Source: Arthrobacter horti
GTDB taxonomy: Bacteria > Actinomycetota > Actinomycetes > Actinomycetales > Micrococcaceae
Direction of reading: 5' to 3'
DNA length: 64,000 nucleotides
Assembly: GCF_030731045.1 (NCBI RefSeq)
Contig: NZ_JAVALS010000004.1
Coordinates: forward strand, 124,001-188,000
Of the stretch, positions 1 through 8,517 are shown piece after piece; the first letter of the stretch is position 1, and the number at the start of each line of letters is the position of its first letter. The position numbers were made by a program, and so were the translations under genes. The notes below the pieces were generated by a model. It saw only the letters and a list, made by a program, of their open reading frames with translations. It did no database searches and had not been told where the DNA came from.

Positions 1-464
1 GTGGCTCCTGGAGGGAGATCAACGTCCTGAAGGACCCGGAGGCGCAGCCCATCACCGAGCTGAGCGATTACGCCGCCTTCTGCGGCGTCCTGCCGCAGGA
101 GGAGACGACGGCGGAGCCGGAGGCCGCGGACGACACGGTCACCGCCGGGCAGCTGGCGACCATGCTGGCCGCGCGCGACGCCGGTCTGCGCGACTTCGTC
201 CTGGTGGACGTGCGGGAGACGGGGGAGCGTGACATCGTGGCGATCCCGGGCTCCGTGCTCATCCCGCAGGGCCGGATCCTGGCAGGCGAGGCCTGGGACG
301 AGCTGCCGCGCGAGCGGGAGATCGTTTTCCACTGTAAGGGCGGCACCCGCTCGGCGAACGTCCTGGCCGCCGCCCGGCGTGAGGGCTACACGAAGGTCAG
401 CCACCTCGAGGGCGGCGTCATGGCCTGGGTGCGGGACGTGGAGCCGGAGAAGCCGGTCTACTGA
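1..464 (+). CDS. moeZ: MoeB/ThiF-type sulfurtransferase MoeZ, C-terminal part (5' end outside window)
   Basis: Only the last 153 codons are visible, read in the frame that starts at base 3. They hold the end of the ThiF/MoeB adenylyltransferase region, an acidic linker rich in Glu and Ala, and then a rhodanese domain. The rhodanese active-site loop reads CKGGTRS, so the persulfide-carrying Cys is present. Actinobacterial MoeZ adenylates and thiocarboxylates small sulfur-carrier proteins for molybdopterin and cysteine or thiamin synthesis. The fusion of the two domains is the basis of the call. The adenylation half cannot be checked here. The last 7 bases overlap the convergent gene that follows. 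Confidence 0.85.
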   Translation, partial: GSWREINVLKDPEAQPITELSDYAAFCGVLPQEETTAEPEAADDTVTAGQLATMLAARDAGLRDFVLVDVRETGERDIVAIPGSVLIPQGRILAGEAWDELPREREIVFHCKGGTRSANVLAAARREGYTKVSHLEGGVMAWVRDVEPEKPVY

Positions 465-1054
465 GGTTCCGTCGGGCCTGCGTCGTCGGTCGGCGTGGGG
501 CCGGGCGGAGCAGGGCTCAACGGCGTGGCGGCAGGACCCGTTGCGGGCGGCTGGGCCTTGAACGCCGCCGGGTTGAACTCCTTGGCGGCCTTGAGGACTT
601 CGGGCGTTGCCGCCGCGAGCAGGGCCTCGGATTTCCCCCGGGCCTCTTGTGCCGTGGTCTGGGATTCCTGCGCGCGCTGATCCGCCTTCTCACGGCCGGA
701 GGAACCGAACCAGTAACCGAGGGCGCCGGACAGCACCGGGAGGATCGCGATCAGGATGTCCTTGCCCCGTTGAAAAGCGTCGAAGACCGTATTTCCCTTG
801 TCATCTTTCACGGGTGCTGCGCCGATGTATCCGGCGAGGATGGTGAGCCACCAGATGGTGAGCCCGAGAAGAATCACCGTGAACAGAATCCGGGCACTCG
901 TCGACAGGAAATCCATCGGGTCCACTTTCGGGCCGGTTCCTGCGGGGCGCTTCACGGGATTCCGGGCGCCGCGGCCTGCGGGCGGGCGCCGTGTGTTTTG
1001 AGGTGCCGGTGGGTCGCCGGCGGGAATTTCTGCATTGCCCCCAATGGCGTTCAT
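458..1054 (-). CDS. Hypothetical two-TM membrane protein
   Basis: I do not recognise a family. The 198-residue protein has a Pro/Arg-rich N-terminal tail, a hydrophobic segment at about residues 55-77, a polar loop (KDDKGNT), a second hydrophobic segment at about 100-116, a charged Gln/Glu-rich stretch that could form a short helix, and a Pro/Thr-rich C-terminal tail. Both ends are therefore probably on the same side of the membrane. ATG 1054 is used; an internal Met at residue 47, just before the first membrane segment, is an alternative start. The gene converges on moeZ with a 7-base overlap, so its transcript ends inside the neighbour. GC-rich third positions support real coding. Confidence 0.6.
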   Translation of the reverse strand: MNAIGGNAEIPAGDPPAPQNTRRPPAGRGARNPVKRPAGTGPKVDPMDFLSTSARILFTVILLGLTIWWLTILAGYIGAAPVKDDKGNTVFDAFQRGKDILIAILPVLSGALGYWFGSSGREKADQRAQESQTTAQEARGKSEALLAAATPEVLKAAKEFNPAAFKAQPPATGPAATPLSPAPPGPTPTDDAGPTEPQ

Positions 1055-1204
1055 GAATTAAACTTTGCGACCGCGCGGGGGCCCAGTCAATGGTGTTCTC
1101 CAGGCGTGGAAATTTCCTGAATGCGGTCCCTTTTCCCTGTTTCTTTCAGCCGGAGAATCTCGTGATCCGAAGGAACCGCGGGCGACTCATTTTGTGTTGA
1201 CACA

Positions 1205-1444
1205 TTAGGGGGAGGACCCGGCGGCGAGATCAGCCGCCATGGAGCGTTGCGCGAGCTCCGCCGCGCGGAATGCCCAGGACTGCGCGTCGAATCCGGGAGG
1301 CACCTCGCCGTCGTCGTACGCCGTCTGCTCGGCGAGCCCGGCTGGCATGGCCGGCTGGCCCTCCCGCTGCGCCTGCAACTGGGCGAGCCCCGTCTCCACG
1401 GATACGGACGCGGAGATGAGCCAGTCCATGGTGTTGTTGAGCAC
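1205..1444 (-). CDS. Small hypothetical protein (79 aa)
   Basis: This is a short reading frame with strongly GC-biased third codon positions and a normal amino-acid mix, unlike the Arg/Pro-rich products of the other frames here. It starts at GTG 1444; an ATG six codons in (MDWLIS) is an alternative. The product has an amphipathic N-terminal half (LISASVSVETGLAQLQAQ) and a more acidic C-terminal half. There is no signal peptide, membrane segment or known motif. It lies just downstream of hemA on the same strand, 59 bases after the hemA stop, so it may be co-transcribed with it. No function can be assigned. Confidence 0.5.
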   Translation of the reverse strand: MLNNTMDWLISASVSVETGLAQLQAQREGQPAMPAGLAEQTAYDDGEVPPGFDAQSWAFRAAELAQRSMAADLAAGSSP

Positions 1445-1503
1445 GAGCGCGGCAAGGAGACGCGTCCTCCGGCGTCACTGTTGCCCGCCGGAACCGTCAG
1501 GTC

Positions 1504-2877
1504 TCAGGCGGTGAGGTCGCGGGCGCGGTGGTCCACGGGGCAGTTGTCCGCGGCTACGGCCGGAGCGGCAGGTTCCACGACGTCGATCCCGTACAGGGCC
1601 TCGATCGCGTTCACGTACTGCTCCTGTAGGCCCGCGGCAGCGAGCTCGCGCCCTCGCACCATGGGTGTGTGGAGCAGCTGCTTGACCATGCGGCGGAGCG
1701 CGAACTCCACCTCTTCGGCCGCGGCCGTGCAGCCGTGACGGGCACGGACACGCTCCATCTCCGCGTCCAGCACGGACATGGTGTGCTTGCGCAGGGCGAC
1801 GATGGCGGTGTCCACGCTGCGTGAGCGGCGCTCCGCTTCGAAGTCATGTGCCGCGCCGTCGACGATCCGGGTGGCCTCGGCGAGCGACTCCGCAGTCTCC
1901 TCCGGGGCCGCGAGACGGACGGATTCCAGCGTCAGCAGCTCCACGCCGTCGAGTTCGTCCACGGCCGGATCAAAGTCACGGCTCAGGGCCAGGTCGATGA
2001 CCACCAGCGGTTTCGGGTCCTCGCCGCGCACCTCGGCCAGCTCGGCAGCGGAGACCTGACGGTCCGAGCCGCTGCAGCCGATCAGCACATCGGCCTGGGC
2101 GATCGCGGAAGAGAGGCTGTCGCCGTCGAGCGCGGTGCCGCCGCGGGCGGTCACGAAGTCCGTGGCTCGGCCGGAGCCGGAGAAGACGCTGACGTCGGTG
2201 CAGCCGCGTTCCCGCAGCAACGCCATGGTGGCGCCGGCATAAGCGCCGGTGCCGAAGAGGACCACGCGTGCGGACGGCCAGTCGCGTGTTTCGGAAAGAT
2301 CCGTGGCGAGCTCCAGCGCGACCGAGACGATCGAGAGCCCTCGGCTGCCCAGTGCGGTGCGCGTGCCGACGTCCTTGGCGGTCCGGCTGGCGGCCTGGAA
2401 GAGCCGGACCAGTCCGGGGCTGGCGGTGCCGGTCTCCTGGGCGTTGATGAGGGCGCGGCGCACCTGGCCGGCGATCTCGCGCTCGCCCACGACGGCGGAG
2501 TCGAGCCCGGCGCCCACGGCGAAGAGATGGCGGGCGACGTCGGAGCCGCGACGGACGGTCAGGGCCTGGTCCACGGTGCCGCGGTCCAGGCCGCTCTGTG
2601 CGGCGATCCCGGCCAGCAGTTCCTCACGGGCGGCGTCGATGCCATGGTCCGTGACAGCCTCGGCGTAGACCTCGAAGCGGTTGCAGGTGGACAGGACCAC
2701 CGCTCCGTTCAGGCTCTGCAACGGTTCCACGGCGGCCTGCGCCATGCCTCCGGAGGCCGGCGGGAGGACCGGCGGATGGACGTTCCCCGCGGCAACGGCG
2801 GAAGCGCCCTTGCTCAGTCGAGCAACGGTTTCGAGGTTCAGGTCGGCATGCGTGGCCGTCAGCGAAAAGAGCACCAC
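1504..2877 (-). CDS. hemA: Glutamyl-tRNA reductase HemA
   Basis: HemA reduces glutamyl-tRNA(Glu) to glutamate-1-semialdehyde with NADPH, the first committed step of C5-pathway heme synthesis. The catalytic Cys is Cys65 in [22 protein letters not shown] of the catalytic domain and the Rossmann loop [10 protein letters not shown] follow, then a helical dimerisation tail. Family members usually carry the Cys near residue 50; here a Pro/Ala-rich insertion at about residues 25-45 pushes it back. GTG 2877 is chosen because it gives the conserved N-terminus [13 protein letters not shown]. The gene is divergent from hemE, and a -10-like TAGAAT (minus strand, 2892-2887) lies just upstream, inside one arm of an inverted motif that also occurs upstream of hemQ. 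Confidence 0.96.
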   Translation of the reverse strand: MVLFSLTATHADLNLETVARLSKGASAVAAGNVHPPVLPPASGGMAQAAVEPLQSLNGAVVLSTCNRFEVYAEAVTDHGIDAAREELLAGIAAQSGLDRGTVDQALTVRRGSDVARHLFAVGAGLDSAVVGEREIAGQVRRALINAQETGTASPGLVRLFQAASRTAKDVGTRTALGSRGLSIVSVALELATDLSETRDWPSARVVLFGTGAYAGATMALLRERGCTDVSVFSGSGRATDFVTARGGTALDGDSLSSAIAQADVLIGCSGSDRQVSAAELAEVRGEDPKPLVVIDLALSRDFDPAVDELDGVELLTLESVRLAAPEETAESLAEATRIVDGAAHDFEAERRSRSVDTAIVALRKHTMSVLDAEMERVRARHGCTAAAEEVEFALRRMVKQLLHTPMVRGRELAAAGLQEQYVNAIEALYGIDVVEPAAPAVAADNCPVDHRARDLTA

Positions 2878-2887
2878 AGTTTCCCTA

Positions 2888-2913
2888 TTCTACGACTTCG
2901 CACCCTTGTAGAA
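2888..2913. promoter_or_regulatory. Inverted TTCTAC/GTAGAA motif overlapping the hemA promoter
   Basis: TTCTACG (2888-2894) is followed after 13 bases by GTAGAA (2908-2913). On the minus strand the first arm reads CGTAGAAT and contains the likely hemA -10 hexamer TAGAAT. The same arms occur as a tight perfect palindrome upstream of hemQ. A protein bound here would block the hemA promoter. The regulator is unknown. Confidence 0.45.
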
Positions 2914-2959
2914 AAACTTCCCGGAATTCCGCGGATCCCAGCAATGGCGCGGGAAACGC

Positions 2960-2972
2960 TGACACTGTGTCA
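2960..2972. promoter_or_regulatory. Perfect 13-base palindrome in the hemA-hemE divergent region
   Basis: TGACACTGTGTCA is a 6-1-6 palindrome. It is followed at once by an overlapping imperfect copy (TGTCACTGACA, then GACAGAGTGTC to 2985). The cluster lies 50 to 25 bases upstream of the probable hemE -10 element, where an activator or repressor dimer could act on hemE, hemA or both. Confidence 0.4.
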
Positions 2973-3010
2973 CTGACAGAGTGTCGTCAAGTGGTGCCTT
3001 GCGGAGTGGG

Positions 3011-3016
3011 CACAAT
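3011..3016 (+). promoter_or_regulatory. -10-like element of a leaderless hemE promoter
   Basis: CACAAT ends six bases before ATG 3023. No ribosome-binding site precedes the ATG. This spacing recurs at many genes of the window and fits transcription starting at or next to the start codon. The -35 region is weak. Confidence 0.45.
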
Positions 3017-3022
3017 CGAGAT

Positions 3023-4099
3023 ATGCCTTCCATGCTCCAGGCCCTTCCGGCTGCCCATCCGCTGGTCTCCGGGGCCACATCAGAGTCCCCGCTGATCACC
3101 GCCTACCGGGGCGGGAAGCCGTCCCGGCGACCGGTCTGGTTCATGCGTCAGGCGGGCCGCTCCCTGCCCGAGTACCGGGAGGTCCGCCGGGGCATCTCGA
3201 TGCTGGACTCCTGCCTGAAGCCGGAGCTCGCCGCGGAGATCACCCTGCAGCCCGTGCGCCGTCACGACGTGGACGCCGGCATCTTCTTCTCCGACATCGT
3301 CATCCCGCTCAAGCTCGCCGGCGTCGGCGTGGACATCGTGCCGGGTGTCGGCCCGGTGCTGGAGCACCCGGTGCGCACGGCCGACGACGTCGCGAAGCTT
3401 CCGAAGCTCGACTGGGACGCTCTGGAGCCCATCCGGGAGGCCGTGCGCCTGACGGTGGAGCAGCTCGGCAGCACCCCCCTCATCGGCTTCGCCGGTGCCC
3501 CGTTCACCCTGGCGGCCTACATGGTGGAGGGCCGCCCGTCCCGCGACCACCTGGGCCCGCGCACCATGATGCACGCCGACCCGGACACCTGGAAGGCCCT
3601 GGCCCAGTGGGCCGCGGACGCCTCCGGTCTGTTCCTCCGGGCCCAGCTGGAAGCAGGCGCCTCCGCGGCACAGCTCTTCGACTCCTGGGCCGGCTCGCTC
3701 GGCCTGGCCGACTACGAGCGCTTCGTGGCCCCGGCTTCGGCCCGAGCCCTGGACCCGGTCCGCGGCCTCGGCGCCCCGCTCATCCACTTCGGCACCGGGA
3801 CATCCGAGATCCTGGGCGCCATGCACGGCGTGGGCGTGGACGTCATCGGCGTGGACTACCGCCTGCCGCTCGGTGAGGCGAACCGCCGTCTCGGCGGGAC
3901 CGTGCCGCTGCAGGGCAATATCGATCCGGCCCTGCTGTCCGCCCCGTGGGAGGTCCTCGAGAGCCACGTCCGCGAGGTCATCGCCGCCGGCGAGAGCGCC
4001 CCGGGCCACGTCCTGAACCTGGGTCACGGGGTGCCGCCGGAGACGGATCCCGAGGTCCTCACCCGGCTCGTCTCCCTCATCCACTCGATCGGCTACTGA
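3023..4099 (+). CDS. hemE: Uroporphyrinogen decarboxylase HemE
   Basis: HemE removes four acetate carboxyls from uroporphyrinogen III to give coproporphyrinogen III, the last intermediate shared by the heme branches. The signature RRPVWFMRQAGRSLPEYR is near residue 35, and the second signature GFAGAPFTLAAYMVEG is in the middle. The 358-residue length is normal for the family. The frame is open back to GTG 2981, but ATG 3023 (MPSMLQALP) is preferred because homologues start about here and a -10-like hexamer sits six bases upstream. The gene is the first of a same-strand run hemE-cgoX-hemQ-hemH-hemC-hemD-hemB with very short gaps. Confidence 0.96.
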   Translation: MPSMLQALPAAHPLVSGATSESPLITAYRGGKPSRRPVWFMRQAGRSLPEYREVRRGISMLDSCLKPELAAEITLQPVRRHDVDAGIFFSDIVIPLKLAGVGVDIVPGVGPVLEHPVRTADDVAKLPKLDWDALEPIREAVRLTVEQLGSTPLIGFAGAPFTLAAYMVEGRPSRDHLGPRTMMHADPDTWKALAQWAADASGLFLRAQLEAGASAAQLFDSWAGSLGLADYERFVAPASARALDPVRGLGAPLIHFGTGTSEILGAMHGVGVDVIGVDYRLPLGEANRRLGGTVPLQGNIDPALLSAPWEVLESHVREVIAAGESAPGHVLNLGHGVPPETDPEVLTRLVSLIHSIGY

Positions 4100-4106
4100 G
4101 CCCGTC

Positions 4107-5579
4107 ATGACCACGACTCCTGCCACGGGTGAGCGCGCCGTCGTCGTGGGCGGTGGCGTCTCCGGCCTGCTGTCCGCACTGCGCCTCGCCCAGGCGGGAC
4201 ACGGGGTGACCTTGCTGGAGGAGCGGTCCGTGCTGGGCGGTGCCGTGGCCCGGCACACGGTGGGCGGGCTGTTGCTCGACGCCGGGGCGGAGTCATTCGC
4301 GACGCGCGGCGACGCCATTCCGGCGTTGCTGGAGGAGCTGGGTCTGGCCGGCGAGGTGGTGGCCCCCGACCCGTCGGGCGCCTGGGTGCGTCTGCCGCAA
4401 GGCCCTCGCGAACTGCCCCGTACCGGCGTGCTCGGCATCCCTGCAGACCCCTGGGACGAGGAGGTCCGCAGGACTCTCGGCCTGGCGGGTTCCCTGCGGG
4501 CCAGCCTGGACCGCGTCCTCCCCGCGTCGCTGGGTGCGGGATCCGGCGTCAGCAGCGTGGCCCGCCTGGTGCGCCTGAGGCAGGGCCGCCGCGTCCTCAA
4601 GCGGCTGGTCGAGCCCGTGGTCGGTGGTGTGCACGCCGCGGACCCGGCGCTCCTGGACGTGGACATGGTGGCGCCGGGACTCCGGCGCCGGATGCGTGAA
4701 CACGGCTCCCTCGGTGCCGCCGTGCTGGCCCAGCGCCAGGCGTCCGGCGGCCAGGCCGCCAACGGGCCTGCCGCCAACAGTCCTGGACCCCGACGCGCGG
4801 GTTCCGCCGTCGCGGGCCTGCGCGGCGGCATGAACCGGCTGGTCACGGCCCTGGAGCAGCGGCTCCGCGAACTGGGCGTGGACATCCGCACCTCAACCCG
4901 CGTGTCTGCCGCCATCCGCGACTGTGACGGCAAATGGGCCGTGGAGCACGGCCCAGCCGAGGCTCCGGAGGTGCTCACGGCAGACCGCCTGGTGGTGGCA
5001 CTGGACGGCCCCGGTGCCGTGGATCTGCTGGCCTCGGCGGTGCCCTCGCTGGCGGCATACCGGCCGGAGCCGGGCGCGGAGATCAAGCTGGTGACGCTGG
5101 TGCTGGACAAGCCCGAGCTGGACGCCCATCCTCGCGGCACCGGGATCCTGGTGGCCCCGCAGGTGGAAGGAATCCAGGCCAAGGCCCTGACCCATGCGAC
5201 GGCCAAGTGGCCCTGGCTGGCCGAGCTGGCCGGACCGGGGACGCACGTGCTGCGGCTGAGCTACGGACGTCAGGACGGTGGTGCGGGGGACGCCCGCGCT
5301 GTGCCGGAGAGCGATGGCGAACTGTTCGCCGCCGCGCTGGCCGACGCGAGCGAACTGCTCGGCGTCGCGCTGAGCAGCAGCGATGTCCTGGACCACGACG
5401 TCGTCCGCTGGCTTGGGGCGCTGCCGTTCGCCGCCGTCGGGCACAAGCAGCGGGTGGAGACGGTGCGTAGCCTGTGCGCCGCGGAGCCCGGGCTCGAGGT
5501 GGTCGGGGCCTGGCTGGCGGGGACCGGCCTAGCCGCCGTGGTGGCGGACACCTTCGCAGGATCCGCACGTCAGGCGTAA
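4107..5579 (+). CDS. cgoX: Coproporphyrinogen III oxidase CgoX (HemY/HemG-type flavoprotein)
   Basis: This FAD enzyme takes six electrons from the porphyrinogen ring using oxygen. The N-terminal dinucleotide loop VVVGGGVSGLLSALRLAQ and the acidic end of the second strand (LLEER) show FAD binding, and the C-terminal segment ending VVGAWLAGTGLAAVVADT closes the FAD site. It is often annotated as protoporphyrinogen oxidase. With hemQ immediately downstream and no HemF or HemN in the cluster, coproporphyrinogen III is the likelier substrate (established for HemQ-containing Gram-positives). It starts at ATG 4107, seven bases after hemE, so the two are probably co-transcribed. A linker rich in Ala, Gly and Asn (around residue 215-230) is probably a surface loop. 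Confidence 0.93.
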   Translation: MTTTPATGERAVVVGGGVSGLLSALRLAQAGHGVTLLEERSVLGGAVARHTVGGLLLDAGAESFATRGDAIPALLEELGLAGEVVAPDPSGAWVRLPQGPRELPRTGVLGIPADPWDEEVRRTLGLAGSLRASLDRVLPASLGAGSGVSSVARLVRLRQGRRVLKRLVEPVVGGVHAADPALLDVDMVAPGLRRRMREHGSLGAAVLAQRQASGGQAANGPAANSPGPRRAGSAVAGLRGGMNRLVTALEQRLRELGVDIRTSTRVSAAIRDCDGKWAVEHGPAEAPEVLTADRLVVALDGPGAVDLLASAVPSLAAYRPEPGAEIKLVTLVLDKPELDAHPRGTGILVAPQVEGIQAKALTHATAKWPWLAELAGPGTHVLRLSYGRQDGGAGDARAVPESDGELFAAALADASELLGVALSSSDVLDHDVVRWLGALPFAAVGHKQRVETVRSLCAAEPGLEVVGAWLAGTGLAAVVADTFAGSARQA

Positions 5580-5581
5580 AA

Positions 5582-5598
5582 TTCTACGAGGCGTAGAA
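5582..5598. promoter_or_regulatory. Perfect palindrome upstream of hemQ
   Basis: TTCTACG-AGG-CGTAGAA is a 7-3-7 perfect inverted repeat starting three bases after the cgoX stop codon. Its right arm extends into TAGAAG, a plausible -10 hexamer that would start a short leader carrying the AGGAGG of hemQ. The arms match those at the hemA promoter, so one regulator may control both points of the pathway. Confidence 0.5.
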
Positions 5599-5627
5599 GA
5601 GTTTTTTCGATGCAGGAGGAAACAGCA

Positions 5628-6293
5628 ATGAGCAACGAGTACTTCACCCTCTGGGCCGTGTTCAAGCGGACCGGTGCCGGCAGTGTGGCCCGCCCCGACG
5701 GCGCCGTCGAGGACTTCGAGGCCCTGGTGAACGGCCTTCAGGCCAAGGGCGTGACCCTGCGCGGCGCCTACGACGTCTCCGCCATGCGCTCCGACGCCGA
5801 CGTCATGCTCTGGTTCCACGGCGCCAAGCCGGAGGAACTGCAGGCCGCCGTCCGCGCCGTCCGCCGCAGCCCGCTCTTCACGGCCACCGAGCTCGCCTTC
5901 TCCGCCATGGGCGTGCACCGCGACGCCGAGTTCGCCAAGAGCCACACTCCGGCCTTCTCCCGCGGCGTCCCCGCCGAGGAGTGGCTGTGCGTGTACCCGT
6001 TCGTCCGCTCCTACGAGTGGTACCTCCTGCCTGCCGAGGAGCGCGGACGCATGCTGCGCGACCACGGCCTGCTGGGCCGCGAGTTCCCGCAGGTCCAGTC
6101 CAACACTGTGGCCTCCTTCGCCCTGGGCGACTGGGAATGGATCCTGGCCCTGGAGGCCCCGGAGCTGGTGGACCTGGTGGACCTGATGCGCAGCCTGCGC
6201 CACACGGACGCCCGCAACCACGTCCGCGAGGAGATCCCCTTCTACACCGGCCGCCGCATCCCGGCCGCCGAGATCGCCGAGGTTCTTGCATGA
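5628..6293 (+). CDS. hemQ: Coproheme decarboxylase HemQ/ChdC
   Basis: HemQ oxidatively decarboxylates Fe-coproheme III to heme b with hydrogen peroxide, the final step of the Gram-positive pathway. The protein belongs to the chlorite-dismutase fold. The reactive Tyr is expected at Tyr123 in YPFVRSYEWYLL, and the proximal heme His at His146 in RMLRDHGLLG. At 221 residues it has the usual actinobacterial length. ATG 5628 is chosen over ATG 5610 because AGGAGG (5614-5619) lies at ideal spacing before it. Its stop overlaps the hemH start as ATGA. An inverted repeat in the preceding gap may give it a regulated promoter of its own. Confidence 0.96.
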   Translation: MSNEYFTLWAVFKRTGAGSVARPDGAVEDFEALVNGLQAKGVTLRGAYDVSAMRSDADVMLWFHGAKPEELQAAVRAVRRSPLFTATELAFSAMGVHRDAEFAKSHTPAFSRGVPAEEWLCVYPFVRSYEWYLLPAEERGRMLRDHGLLGREFPQVQSNTVASFALGDWEWILALEAPELVDLVDLMRSLRHTDARNHVREEIPFYTGRRIPAAEIAEVLA

Positions 6294-7507
6294 GCACCGC
6301 CCTTGACACGGCACTTGAGACCCTGAGCATCAGCACGGCGCTGAACGAGGTCACCGAGGCCGGCCGCCTGGATCCGGCGGAGTACGACGCCATCCTGCTC
6401 GCCTCCTTCGGCGGGCCCGAGGGCCAGGACGACGTCATCCCGTTCCTGCGCAACGTCACCCGCGGTCGCGGCATCCCGGACGAGCGCCTCGAAGAGGTCA
6501 GCCACCACTACCGCGCGTTCGGCGGCGTGAGCCCCATCAACGCGCAGAACCGCGAGCTGAAGGCCGCGCTCGAAGGCGAGCTGGCCGCGCGCGGCATCGC
6601 CCTGCCGGTCTACTGGGGCAACCGGAACTGGGACCCCTTCATCCCGGAGACGCTGCAGAAGATGTACGACGACGGTCACCGCCGCGTCCTCATGCTCACC
6701 ACCAGCGCCTACACCTGTTACTCCAGCTGCCGCCAGTACCGCGAGGACATCGGCATCGCCCTGACGGAGACCGGCCTGGACGGCAAGCTGCAGGTGGACA
6801 AGGTGCGCCAGTACTTCGACCACCCCGGGTTCGTCCTGCCGTTCGTCGAAGGCACGCTGGAAGGCCTGCAGAAGGTCCGCCAGGCCCTGGACGCCGAAGA
6901 CGGTTCCCGCGACTCCGAGATCCGCGTCCTCTTCGCCACGCACTCCATCCCCACCCGTGACGCCGAGGCCGCCGGCCGTGGCGAGGGAGAGCCCCGCGAA
7001 TTCGAAGGCGGCTCCGCCTACGTGGCGCAGCACCTGGCCAATGCGCGGGCCATCATGGCCGCGGTCGCGCCGGCCGTCGAATGGGACCTGGTCTACCAGT
7101 CCCGCTCCGGTGCACCGCACGTGCCGTGGCTGGAGCCGGATATCAACGACCACCTCGAGGCCATTGCGCCGCAGGGAGTCAAGGGAGCCGTCATCGTGCC
7201 CCTGGGCTTCGTGAGCGATCACATGGAGGTGGCCTGGGACCTGGACACCGAGGCGCTGGAAACCTGCGGCGAGCTCGGCATCGAGGCCGTCCGCGTCCCC
7301 ACCCCCGGCACCCACCCGACGTTCGTGGCCGGCCTGGTGGACCTGATCTGTGAGCGGACCGTGGAACACCACATCGCCGAGCGCCCCCACGTGACGGATC
7401 TGGGACCCTGGTATGACGTGGTCCCCGCCGGTGACTGCCGGAACTTCCGCGGTGACAAACCCGTCATCGCCGAGGCCGGAGTCACGCTGGGCACCACTCA
7501 CGACTAG
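6290..7507 (+). CDS. hemH: Coproporphyrin III ferrochelatase HemH/CpfC
   Basis: HemH inserts Fe2+ into coproporphyrin III, giving the HemQ substrate. The catalytic His is His218 in LFATHSIP, and YWGNRNWDPFIPETL and YQSRSGAPHVPWLEPD are typical family segments. The start ATG 6290 overlaps the hemQ stop by four bases, which fixes it and implies translational coupling. The protein is 405 residues, with a variable N-terminal extension of about 30 residues. Cys143, Cys147, Cys326, Cys354 and Cys383 are scattered. The closely spaced C-terminal Cys group of [2Fe-2S] ferrochelatases is not evident, so cluster binding is uncertain. Confidence 0.95.
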   Translation: MSTALDTALETLSISTALNEVTEAGRLDPAEYDAILLASFGGPEGQDDVIPFLRNVTRGRGIPDERLEEVSHHYRAFGGVSPINAQNRELKAALEGELAARGIALPVYWGNRNWDPFIPETLQKMYDDGHRRVLMLTTSAYTCYSSCRQYREDIGIALTETGLDGKLQVDKVRQYFDHPGFVLPFVEGTLEGLQKVRQALDAEDGSRDSEIRVLFATHSIPTRDAEAAGRGEGEPREFEGGSAYVAQHLANARAIMAAVAPAVEWDLVYQSRSGAPHVPWLEPDINDHLEAIAPQGVKGAVIVPLGFVSDHMEVAWDLDTEALETCGELGIEAVRVPTPGTHPTFVAGLVDLICERTVEHHIAERPHVTDLGPWYDVVPAGDCRNFRGDKPVIAEAGVTLGTTHD

Positions 7508-7542
7508 CACGATCCACGACTGAAGCCCGGGAGAATCAGAGT

Positions 7543-8517
7543 ATGAGCGTCCGCATCGGAACGCGCGGCAGCCTGCTGGCTGTCACCCAGTCCCAGCAGG
7601 TGGCCGACCGGCTGGCCGCCGTCGGCGGTTTTGAGACCGAGCTGGTCCGCATCAAGACCGACGGCGACGTGCTGACCGGTCCGCTGTCCCAGATGGGCGG
7701 CACGGGCGTCTTCGCCGTCGCCCTGCGGGACGCACTGCTCGTGGAGCAGTGCGATGTGGCCGTCCACTCCCTCAAGGACCTCCCGACGGCAGCCATCCCG
7801 GGCCTCGCCATCGCGGCCGTCCCGGCACGTGAGGACGTCCGTGACGTGCTCTGCGCCCGGGACGGGCTCACGCTTGCGACCCTGCCACAGGGCGCGAAGG
7901 TGGGCACGGGATCCCCGCGCCGGGCCGCCCAGCTGCTGCTGGCGCGCCCGGACTTGGCGGTCGTGGACATCCGGGGCAATGTGGACACGCGCCTGGGCCG
8001 TGTTCCCGGCCTGCCCGGCAACGCCGAGGACGCCCCCGGCGACCTCGACGCCGTCGTGCTCGCCGCCTCGGGTCTGAAGCGACTGAGCCGCACGGACGTC
8101 ATCAGCGAGTACCTGGAGACCTCCGTCATGCTCCCGGCGCCAGGTCAGGGTGCGCTGGCCGTCGAGACCCGCGCCGCGGACGCGCCGCAGCACGAGTCCC
8201 AGACGTCCTCGCCGGAGGTCCTGACGCAGGCGCTCGCAGCGATCGACGACGCCGACTCGCGCCTCGCGGTGACCGCGGAGCGTGCGCTGCTGGCCCGGCT
8301 CGAGGCGGGCTGCGCGGCCCCGGTGGGCGCGCACGCCTACCGCAAGGGGAGCTTTCTGCACCTGGAGGCCGTGGTCTGCGCGAACGACGGGTCACGTCAT
8401 GAACGCCGCGCCAAGGCGAGCGACCTCTTCACCGAGGTCGGGGCGACCCTGCTGGGCATCGAACTGGCCGAGGAGCTCCTCGCCGCCGGGGTGGCGGACT
8501 TTGCCGACCTCGGCTGA
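7543..8517 (+). CDS. hemC: Hydroxymethylbilane synthase (porphobilinogen deaminase) HemC
   Basis: HemC joins four porphobilinogen molecules into hydroxymethylbilane. The dipyrromethane cofactor attaches to Cys257 in LEAGCAAPVGAHA. Substrate-binding residues are seen in RIGTRGSLLA, HSLKDLPT and GTGSPRRAAQL. The length of 324 residues is standard. ATG 7543 is preceded by GGGAGAA, which may serve as ribosome-binding site. Alternatively GAGAAT (7531-7536), six bases before the ATG, may be a leaderless -10 element. The gap of 35 bases after hemH is the largest in this part of the run, leaving room for such a promoter. Confidence 0.96.
   Translation: MSVRIGTRGSLLAVTQSQQVADRLAAVGGFETELVRIKTDGDVLTGPLSQMGGTGVFAVALRDALLVEQCDVAVHSLKDLPTAAIPGLAIAAVPAREDVRDVLCARDGLTLATLPQGAKVGTGSPRRAAQLLLARPDLAVVDIRGNVDTRLGRVPGLPGNAEDAPGDLDAVVLAASGLKRLSRTDVISEYLETSVMLPAPGQGALAVETRAADAPQHESQTSSPEVLTQALAAIDDADSRLAVTAERALLARLEAGCAAPVGAHAYRKGSFLHLEAVVCANDGSRHERRAKASDLFTEVGATLLGIELAEELLAAGVADFADLG

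Noticed and set aside
3080-5206. A 708-codon open frame on the minus strand across hemE and cgoX.
   Set aside because: It is antisense to two certain enzymes. High GC removes stop codons from the other frames, and the product is Arg/Ser/Ala-rich without domain signals.
6290-7507. A [2Fe-2S] cluster in the ferrochelatase.
   Set aside because: Five Cys are present but not in the closely spaced C-terminal pattern known from cluster-binding members, so it is not claimed.
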